A stretch of 55,724 nt of DNA from Glycomyces salinus (GTDB taxonomy: Bacteria; Actinomycetota; Actinomycetes; Mycobacteriales; Micromonosporaceae), in contig NZ_JAELXW010000050.1 of the NCBI RefSeq assembly GCF_016428645.1, forward strand, positions 1-55,724, read 5' to 3'. Within the stretch, counting starts at the first letter, position 1. Every line of letters begins with the position of its first letter. A program made the translations under genes and the position numbers. Below are positions 50,159-55,724 of this stretch, in pieces. The notes below the pieces were generated by a model. It saw only the letters and a list, made by a program, of their open reading frames with translations, searched no databases and had not been told where the DNA came from.

Positions 50159-51749
50159 CGGCCCCGCCCAGCGCCGCGGCAACCTCGGCCACCGTCAGCC
50201 AGCCCGGCAGGATCTTCTCCACCTGCGGGGCGAACATCGGTGAGGCCGAGACGATCTCCCGCGCCGGGCCGTCGGCCACCACCTGCCCGTCGGAGAGGAT
50301 CACCACCCGGTCGGCGAACTCGGCCACGAACTCGACGTCATGGGTCGCCACCGCCACGCAGTGCCCGGCCTCGGCCAGTCCCCGCAGGCGGCGAGCCAGG
50401 GCCGCCTTGCCCGGATAGTCCAGGCCGCGCGTCGGCTCGTCGAGCAGCAGCAGCGGCGGGGCCGCCGTGAGGGTGACGGCCAGGGCCAGCGCGAGCCGCT
50501 GCCCCTCGGACAGGTCCCTGGGATGGGTGTCGGCCCCGATCCCCTCGGCCAGGTCGGCGAGGATCTTCGCGCAGGCCCCGGCGCTCGCGCCGCCGTCGCG
50601 GTCGGCCGCTTCGCATTCGGCAGCGACGGTGTCGGCGTACAGCAGATCCGCCGGCTCGGCCGGGACCAGGCCCGCCAGGGTGCGGCGCCGCACCGGCTTG
50701 AGCCCGCCCGGATCGGCGCCCTCGATCGCGACCGCGCCGCCCGACCGCTTCCCGGTGCCCTGGAGTGCCCACAGGAGACTGGACTTGCCGGACCCGTTGC
50801 GGCCCATCAGAGCGATCCGCTCCCCGCGCCGGGCTTCCAGGTCGATCCCGTCGACGGCGTGGACCCCCGGGTAGTCGACGGTCACCGCCTCGGCCACCAG
50901 CAGCGCCGGCCCGGCGCTCGGCCCGCCCCTCTCGGCCGGGGCGAGCCCCGCCAGGCGCTCGCGCAGCCCGCCCGCTTCCCGCCTGGCCTGCCTGATCGTG
51001 ACCGGCGGGCCCGGCCAGTCGGCGAGCTTGCCCAGGTGGACGACGGGAGGCGCGACCGGCGAGTCCGCCAGGATCCGGCCGGTGTCACCGGCGCGGACCT
51101 CGCCGCCTTCGAGCAGCAGCGCCGAGTCGGCGTACTGCACGACGCGCTCGAGGCGGTGCTCGGCGAGCAGGACGGTGACGCCGAGGTCGTGCACGAGCCG
51201 GTGCAGCGCCGAGAGGACCTCGTCGGCCGCGCCGGGGTCGAGCGCCGAGGTCGGCTCGTCCAGGACCAGCGCCCGCGGCCCGGCGACCAGGGCCGCGCCG
51301 ATCGCGACCCGCTGCCGCTGCCCCGAGGAGAGCGCCGCGAGGGTGCGGTCGCGCACCTCGGCCAGGCCCAGCAGGTCCACGATCTCGGTGACGCGCTTGC
51401 GCATCGCGGCCGGAGCGATACCGAGTTGCTCGGCGGTGTAGGCCAGTTCGAGTTCGACGTCGTCGGTGACGAACCCGGCCAGGGGGTCCTGGGCGACGTA
51501 GCCGACCACATCGGCCAGGTCGGCCGGGGTCGAGCCGCGCACCGGCCGCCCGGCGACGGTGATCTCGCCGCTCATGGTCCCGCCGGTGAAGTGGGGGACC
51601 AGGCCGTTGACGGATTTGAGCAGTGTGGACTTCCCGGCGCCGGTGGCGCCGACCAGCAGGCAGAACTCGCCTTCGGGGACGGTGAAGGAGGCGTCGTCGA
51701 GGATCGGCCGGTCGGCGTACCGGAAGGTCACCTGGTCGAAGCGGATCAC
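50145..51749 (-). CDS. ECF transporter ATPase with two fused ABC domains
   Basis: A 534-residue protein with two complete ATPase units. The first (about 1-235) has Walker A VGATGAGKSTLL, signature LSSGQRQRVAIGAALV, Walker B ALVLDEPTSALD; the second (about 295-520) has MGRNGSGKSSLL, LSEGQRLALALAVTL, LLLLDEPTRGLD. Both His switches (AEHRLE, ATHDVE) are present. It is the energy-coupling A/A' pair in one chain. The GTG start overlaps the T-component stop (GTGA). Confidence 0.95.
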   Translation of the reverse strand: MIRFDQVTFRYADRPILDDASFTVPEGEFCLLVGATGAGKSTLLKSVNGLVPHFTGGTMSGEITVAGRPVRGSTPADLADVVGYVAQDPLAGFVTDDVELELAYTAEQLGIAPAAMRKRVTEIVDLLGLAEVRDRTLAALSSGQRQRVAIGAALVAGPRALVLDEPTSALDPGAADEVLSALHRLVHDLGVTVLLAEHRLERVVQYADSALLLEGGEVRAGDTGRILADSPVAPPVVHLGKLADWPGPPVTIRQARREAGGLRERLAGLAPAERGGPSAGPALLVAEAVTVDYPGVHAVDGIDLEARRGERIALMGRNGSGKSSLLWALQGTGKRSGGAVAIEGADPGGLKPVRRRTLAGLVPAEPADLLYADTVAAECEAADRDGGASAGACAKILADLAEGIGADTHPRDLSEGQRLALALAVTLTAAPPLLLLDEPTRGLDYPGKAALARRLRGLAEAGHCVAVATHDVEFVAEFADRVVILSDGQVVADGPAREIVSASPMFAPQVEKILPGWLTVAEVAAALGGADGGR

Positions 51750-52828
51750 GCGGGCCTCCCAGCGGCGGCGGTTCTGGCGGACGGGACGAGCAGGGCCGGC
51801 GCGGCGGCGGCGATGATCCCGGCGGCGGCGACAGGCGGCACCGGCGGCATCGAGACCGGGTTCGCGGCCGGCCACAGCGCGCCCGGATCGAGCGCGGCGG
51901 CCGCGACGGTCCCGGCGACGGCGGCGGCCCCGGAGGCGACGACGGCCCAGTCGCGGCCGCTGAACCGGTCGGTGCGGTAGCGGGTGTGCGGGACGCGCGC
52001 CGAGGCGAAGGCGATCCCGAACACCGCGGCGGCGGCCCCGAGCGCGAGCACGCTCCACGCGAGCGGCGCGGGGGTGGCGGACCCGAGCAGCGCGTACGCC
52101 CCGGCGCACAGCCCGAGCAGGCCGGTCAGCAGCATCGCCGAGGTGGCTCGGCGGTCGCGGGAGGGGATGCCGGCGGCGCGGCCGTAGCCGCGCGAGGCCA
52201 TGGCCGCGGCCAGCGCCAGGGACCGGTCGAGCGCGTCGTGCAGGACCGGCACGACGACGGTGCGCATGAAGTGGGCCGGGCCCCTCCCGGTGGTGCCGCG
52301 CAGCGCCCTGGCGCGCCTGATGCGCGCGACCCCGGCGACCAGTTGTGGGGCCACCGACAGCGCGACGACCACGGCGACGCTGACCTCGTAGAGCGCGGCG
52401 GGCATCGACCGCAGGAGCCGCCTGGGGCTGGCCAGGGCGTTGGCCGCGCCCACGCACACCAGGAGGGTGGCCAGGCGCAGGCCGTCGTAGGCCGCGGCCA
52501 GCGCGCCCTCGGCGGTGACCGCGCCGCCGAGTCGGAAGCCCGCCGCCCAGTCGGGAAGCCGGACCTCGGGCAGCGTGAACAGGACCGTGGCCCCGTCGGC
52601 GCCGCCGAACACGATATAGAAGACCATCCTGACGGCGATGGCCGTCCCGCCGATGAGCAGGAACACCCGGTAGGCGCCCGACCAGGGCTCGTCACCGCGG
52701 CACCAGGTGACTACTAGGCCGGAGACGGCGACGATGAGCGCCAGCAGCCACGGGTTGCCGGTCCGGCTGGCGGCGGTGGCCAGCAGCAGCGCCCAGCCCC
52801 ACCAGGCGACCGGGTGCGCCCGCCTCAT
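51746..52828 (-). CDS. ECF transporter T component (CbiQ/EcfT-like)
   Basis: A 360-residue membrane protein, six to eight helices. Two coupling motifs contain the Ala-Arg-Gly-type signature: RRARALRGTTGRGP and AAAMASRGYGRAAG. These helices transmit ATPase movement to the S component. The C-terminal extension adds about four more helices, longer than the usual 260-residue EcfT. The gene is coupled to the upstream and downstream genes by ATGA and GTGA overlaps. Confidence 0.93.
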   Translation of the reverse strand: MRRAHPVAWWGWALLLATAASRTGNPWLLALIVAVSGLVVTWCRGDEPWSGAYRVFLLIGGTAIAVRMVFYIVFGGADGATVLFTLPEVRLPDWAAGFRLGGAVTAEGALAAAYDGLRLATLLVCVGAANALASPRRLLRSMPAALYEVSVAVVVALSVAPQLVAGVARIRRARALRGTTGRGPAHFMRTVVVPVLHDALDRSLALAAAMASRGYGRAAGIPSRDRRATSAMLLTGLLGLCAGAYALLGSATPAPLAWSVLALGAAAAVFGIAFASARVPHTRYRTDRFSGRDWAVVASGAAAVAGTVAAAALDPGALWPAANPVSMPPVPPVAAAGIIAAAAPALLVPSARTAAAGRPA

Positions 52829-53403
52829 GAGGCGGAGCCGCGTCGCCGCCGCCAGACGGCGAGGGCGATGATCGCGACCAGGGCGACCGCGCCGATCAGC
52901 CACGTCGACGACGGGGTCGACTCGGACTCGGATTCGCTCTCGCCCTCGGCTTCCCGGGCCGCGACCGCGGCCTGCCCGGGTTCGATGGACGGCGGGGCCG
53001 AGCCGTCCCCGAACACCCATCCTTCGATGTCGCCCGGATCGGGCTCGAAGGTCCCGGCACCGACACTGGAGAACGTCCACTTCTCGCCGTCGCCGTGCCA
53101 GTACGACCAGGACGCGCCGGCCTCGGGCATGTCGGCGCACTCGGCGCGCGGGTACCGGTCGATGCGGCAGACCGCGCCGGGGAACGATGCGACCTCGTCG
53201 ACCTCGAACCCGGCCTGGGTGAGCGCCTCGATCCCGGTGGCGGGGTCTTCGGCGCAGCCGACCTCCGGGTCGTGCTCGTCATGCCGGTCGACCACGACGA
53301 CCACGCCGCCGCATTCGCCGTCCTGGGCCGAGACCGGCGCCGCCCACGCCGGGACGACCGCGAACGCGGCGGCCCCGGCGAGGGCGGCGAGGCGTCGGAT
53401 CAC
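52825..53403 (-). CDS. SCO2322/DUF4430-like exported membrane-anchored protein
   Basis: A 192-residue protein. The signal peptide runs to about residue 28 (VIRRLAALAGAAAFAVVPAW, cleavage near SA-QDG). The exported domain has four Cys (GECGG, VGCAED, VCRIDR, AECADM) and the stretch ASWSYWHGDGEKWTFSSVGA, then PGDIEGWVFGDG, which follows the pattern of a DUF4430 domain (YW-x-x-nG, vG, GD-x-x-W-x-F). A Ser/Glu linker (ESESESES) leads to one C-terminal membrane helix and RRRR. It starts by GTGA overlap on the preceding alpha-repeat gene. I believe this family is annotated SCO2322; its role is not established. Confidence 0.85.
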   Translation of the reverse strand: MIRRLAALAGAAAFAVVPAWAAPVSAQDGECGGVVVVVDRHDEHDPEVGCAEDPATGIEALTQAGFEVDEVASFPGAVCRIDRYPRAECADMPEAGASWSYWHGDGEKWTFSSVGAGTFEPDPGDIEGWVFGDGSAPPSIEPGQAAVAAREAEGESESESESTPSSTWLIGAVALVAIIALAVWRRRRGSAS

Positions 53404-54605
53404 TCCTCGTCCTTGGCCTCGTCCGACGACGAGGCGGAACCGGCCCCGGCGGCGCTCTCGGTCGAGGAGCCGCGGCGGCCGCGGACGACCGCGAAGGCGA
53501 TCGCGGCGACCAAGAGCACGACCGCTGCGGCGATCACCCACGGCAGCCAGGAGGTGCCTTCGTCGTCGGCCTCGTCATCGGCGGCCGCCTCGGTGGTCTG
53601 GTCGTCCTCGGCGCCGCATTCGACGGCGGGGATCTCGGCTTCGATGGCGCTCGCGTCGAGTTCGGCCAGGCTCTGCCCCGACAGCGGAACGAGCGCCTGA
53701 GTGGTGGCGAACTGGAGGGAGAGCGGGTCCGAGCCGTCGTCGTCCTCGGAGAAGCGGATGGCGCCGGCGGATTCGTCGCCGCAGCCGACCTGGAGGCCGA
53801 TGAGGTAGGTCAAGGAGGTCTCGGCGGCCTCGGGCCGTCCGTCCGAGGCCAGCATCGCCTGCGAGGCCATCGCGGTCGAGTTGGCGTTGGCGTCGAAGTC
53901 GCCCGCCTCGCCCTGGTTGTCCTCCAGCCAGGTCAGGGCCGCCTCATAGGCGTCGGAGGCGTCGCCGCCGATCGCGGCCAGGGCCGAGGTGGCCACTCCG
54001 GTCGTGTCGGGGCTGCCGGTGCAGTCGCCGCCTTCGAGGGCGTCGTAGGTGAAGCCGCCGTCGTCGCACTGGGCCGCCAGAAGCGTCTCGGTGATCTCGT
54101 CGGTGACGCCGTCGTCGGTGCGGGCCAGCCCGAGCGCGGCCCAGGCGACCGAGTCGGGGGCGACGCCCTCGAGCGGGGCGTCGGCGACCTCCTCGGCCAG
54201 GCGGACGCCGCCGAAGTCGGTCGGGTCGCCTCCGGCGGTGGCCACCACGTACATGACCTTGCCGGCCGCTCCGGGAGCGAGCACGGACTCGTCGGTCTCG
54301 GGGTCGGGCTGGTAGATGTAGGAGGACAGGACGTCGGGCTCGTTGAGCCATTCGAGGGTGTCCTGCACCTGGTCGCCGCCGACTCCGGCGGCCATGAGGC
54401 CGATGACGGCGTCCATGGTGCCGCCGACGCCGATGTCCTCCCAGGAGGGCCCTTCGGCTTGAGCGGTGAGCCAGGCGGCGGCCGCGGCGGACGGGTCGCC
54501 GAACGGCTCGTCCTGGGCCCCGGCGGGGGAAGCGGGCGCGAGGGCGACGATGGGCAGGACCGCGGCGGCAGCGGTGAGCTTCCGCCAGGTCGACGTTTGG
54601 CGCAT
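53400..54605 (-). CDS. Exported membrane-anchored terpenoid-cyclase-like alpha-repeat protein
   Basis: A 401-residue protein with a signal peptide (cleavage near GAQ-DEP). Residues 35-320 are alpha-alpha repeats of the prenyltransferase/squalene cyclase type: DPSAAAAAWLTAQ, APDSVAWAALGLAR, QCDDGGFTYDALEGGD, SPDTTGVATSALAAIGG, NSTAMASQAMLASDG, LQFATTQALVPLSG. No cyclase catalytic DXDD is seen, so the fold is probably used for binding. A Thr/Glu/Asp linker leads to one membrane helix (LPWVIAAAVVLLVAAIAFAV) and a basic, Ser-rich tail. It is first in the riboswitch-controlled ECF operon; the next gene starts by GTGA. Confidence 0.9.
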   Translation of the reverse strand: MRQTSTWRKLTAAAAVLPIVALAPASPAGAQDEPFGDPSAAAAAWLTAQAEGPSWEDIGVGGTMDAVIGLMAAGVGGDQVQDTLEWLNEPDVLSSYIYQPDPETDESVLAPGAAGKVMYVVATAGGDPTDFGGVRLAEEVADAPLEGVAPDSVAWAALGLARTDDGVTDEITETLLAAQCDDGGFTYDALEGGDCTGSPDTTGVATSALAAIGGDASDAYEAALTWLEDNQGEAGDFDANANSTAMASQAMLASDGRPEAAETSLTYLIGLQVGCGDESAGAIRFSEDDDGSDPLSLQFATTQALVPLSGQSLAELDASAIEAEIPAVECGAEDDQTTEAAADDEADDEGTSWLPWVIAAAVVLLVAAIAFAVVRGRRGSSTESAAGAGSASSSDEAKDEE

Positions 54606-54659
54606 TGCCTGACCTTTCCTGGTGCGCGCGAGGTCTCGGGCAGGCGGCTACGCCGCAAG

Positions 54660-54681
54660 CGCCTGTAGACCGCGACAGGCG
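54660..54681 (-). promoter_or_regulatory. Hairpin in the riboswitch expression platform
   Basis: CGCCTGT and ACAGGCG form a perfect 7-bp stem with an 8-nt loop between the aptamer and the start codon. A further GC-rich hairpin (GCGGC-GTA-GCCGC) follows nearer the gene. Confidence 0.5.
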
Positions 54682-54694
54682 TTGATTATGGACA

Positions 54695-54850
54695 GTGGCG
54701 TCCGGCGGGCATTCGGGCTCACGCGGGCGGGCCGAGCCATCGTTCGAGAGGTTGTCTGCTCGGCTGGAGTTCTGGAACGAACCGCGACTACCGTTGCGGG
54801 TCAGCGCCGGCTTCCGACCGGACTTCCCCCGCAGGGCGCCTGTTGAGTTT
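54695..54850 (-). ncRNA. Cobalamin riboswitch (aptamer)
   Basis: The minus strand reads GGGGGAAGTCCGGTCGGAAG then CCGGCGCTGACCCGCAACGG, the hallmark core of the B12 aptamer (54827-54791). A B12-box-like AGCCCGAATGCCCGCC follows at 54718-54703, then GCCACTG. It lies between a consensus-like promoter and the alpha-repeat gene and would switch the whole ECF operon off when B12 is plentiful. The exact ends are estimated. Confidence 0.85.
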
Positions 54851-54856
54851 CCGTTC

Positions 54857-54886
54857 ATTCTGCTGCGCGGGGCTACGGGGTGTCAA
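54857..54886 (-). promoter_or_regulatory. Promoter of the B12 riboswitch-ECF operon
   Basis: On the minus strand TTGACA (54886-54881) and CAGAAT (54862-54857) are 18 bp apart. The predicted start near 54850 is just ahead of the aptamer. Confidence 0.7.
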
Positions 54887-54943
54887 GAAGGTCGAGCGCT
54901 GAGTGGAGCTGTTCACTGGAGCCACTCGGGCACCTTCCACCTC

Positions 54944-54980
54944 CCGGTTATTGACCGGTAGCGCCGAGTGTCGATACGGT
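54944..54980 (+). promoter_or_regulatory. TetR promoter and operator, apparently leaderless
   Basis: TTGACC (54951-54956) and TACGGT (54975-54980) are 18 bp apart. CCGGT-TATTG-ACCGG (54944-54958) overlaps the -35. The GTG at 54987 is 7 nt past the -10. Confidence 0.65.
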
Positions 54981-54986
54981 GCAAAT

Positions 54987-55568
54987 GTGAGCAGAAATAA
55001 GAATGCCGATTTGGACAGAGTCCTCCGCGCCGCCACCCGAACCTTCCTCGAGCGCGGATTCACGGCTACCTCCATGTCGGACCTGGTGGCGGCCACGGGA
55101 ATGAACCGGGCCGGTCTCTATTCGGCCTTTGGATCGAAGCATCAGCTTTACATCACCGCACTCAACCGATATCGCGAGGACACCGAACCCGAGATGCGGG
55201 CCCTCGCCAGACGGGCGCTCGACGGCGACCCCGACGACGCCGTGGACGCCCCGAGAGTGATCGGCGACATACTGGAAGTGGTGGCCCGCCACTCGAAGGA
55301 AGGCGGCTTCGTGGTGCGCGCCGCCGTCGAGCTGGCGGACGACCCGGCGACGATGCGCCGCGTCCAAGAGGCCTGGACCGAACTCGAACGCGACCTGACC
55401 TCGATCCTGGCCAAGGCGGCCGACCGCGGCGAGGCCAGCATCGCCGACCCCAGGCGGCTGGCCCGCACGGTCCTGGTGTTCATCCAGGGCGCCTACGTCG
55501 TCGGCCACGCCGACGAGGAGGAGCGGCGCCTGGCCGACGCCGTCGCCGGACTGACCGACCTGCTGTGA
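54987..55568 (+). CDS. TetR-family regulator (AefR-like)
   Basis: A 193-residue regulator starting at GTG. The helix-turn-helix reads DRVLRAATRTFLERGFTATS, MSDLVAATGMNRAGLYSAFG, SKHQLYITALNRY, typical of the AefR/TetR_C_6-like group. The C-terminal domain includes RHSKEGGFVVRAAVELADDP and GAYVVGHADEEER. The palindrome over its own -35 suggests autorepression. It is divergent from the B12 operon with only 64 bp between the two -35 boxes, so it could affect that operon too, but its usual target for this group is an adjacent enzyme or transporter beyond the window. Confidence 0.9.
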   Translation: MSRNKNADLDRVLRAATRTFLERGFTATSMSDLVAATGMNRAGLYSAFGSKHQLYITALNRYREDTEPEMRALARRALDGDPDDAVDAPRVIGDILEVVARHSKEGGFVVRAAVELADDPATMRRVQEAWTELERDLTSILAKAADRGEASIADPRRLARTVLVFIQGAYVVGHADEEERRLADAVAGLTDLL

Positions 55569-55584
55569 ACACCCCGATCGCGCG

Positions 55585-55613
55585 ACCGGCGGCCCCGGGC
55601 CGGTTTCCTTCCT
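55585..55613 (+). terminator. Terminator after the TetR gene
   Basis: ACCGGC (55585-55590) and GCCGGT (55599-55604) pair around GGCCCCGG and are followed by TTCCTTCCT, a partial T-rich tract. The remaining 111 nt to the window end show no gene. Confidence 0.65.
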
Positions 55614-55724
55614 CCCACTGACCCCTGCGAGCGCCCGAACCGATCCGCTTCCGCCCACCCCGCCCGAGAGCGGAGGCGAAGGGCCTAGACGCAATGCCGT
55701 TCGGTTAGGGCTGGGGTGTTGGTG

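Noticed and set aside
1-55724. CRISPR arrays, insertion sequences, prophage or integrase genes
   Set aside because: I found no regularly spaced repeats, transposase, recombinase or phage structural genes.

Overview
The window is chromosomal DNA from a high-GC Gram-positive actinomycete. The signs are the strong G/C third-position bias, many GTG starts, several apparently leaderless promoters, and actinobacterial hallmark genes: crgA, a class E sortase, DUF4192, DUF5324, DUF397 with a DUF5753 remnant, and an SCO2322-type protein. No species can be named from the sequence. I see no rRNA, intact tRNA, CRISPR array, insertion sequence or prophage.

Layout. 1-9218: an exported S33 peptidase (cut by the window edge), a MerR/SDR pair, an EEP hydrolase, a sulfotransferase, a NUDIX hydrolase, an AhpD-like protein, and a NarL-type two-component system. 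9222-21664: a core block containing the conserved set pabA-like amidotransferase, small membrane protein, class E sortase, crgA, DUF5324, cyclophilin and rhomboid protease. In other actinobacteria these lie close to oriC. Here they are interrupted by a thiolase/PEBP/aminotransferase block and followed by mobA-like, DUF4192 and an MmyB-type regulator. 21755-25294: dnaE. 25434-36373: an accessory region with a DUF234 ATPase, a large exported protein, several small enzymes, three TetR-type or DUF397 loci, and most of the broken genes (VOC remnant, frameshifted gene, XRE C-terminal remnant). 36380-42909: a MarR-linked redox cluster (beta-hydroxyacid dehydrogenase, DJ-1/PfpI, old yellow enzyme), a phosphatase divergent from a TetR plus paired SMR exporter operon, and an internally deleted quinone reductase. 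42915-48332: pentapeptide-repeat membrane protein, erythromycin-esterase-like gene divergent from a tandem-HTH MerR, a PASTA kinase, and OsmC. 48361-49348: a GH11 xylanase with a well-defined control region.

The most interesting system is at 49367-54886. A sigma70-type promoter and a cobalamin riboswitch drive five overlapping genes. Two encode exported, membrane-anchored proteins: one has terpenoid-cyclase-like alpha-alpha repeats, the other is a small SCO2322/DUF4430-like protein. The other three encode a complete ECF transporter (T component, fused double ATPase, S component). An alpha6-alpha6 barrel plus a DUF4430-like beta domain is the architecture of animal intrinsic factor and transcobalamin. 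My inference is a surface B12-capture pair feeding a dedicated ECF importer.

Regulatory DNA is unusually readable here. Perfect or near-perfect palindromes sit between most divergent regulator/target pairs (1937, 20757, 32239, 35764, 41465, 45402, 54944), and two perfect DnaA boxes lie two helical turns apart upstream of the DUF4192 gene.
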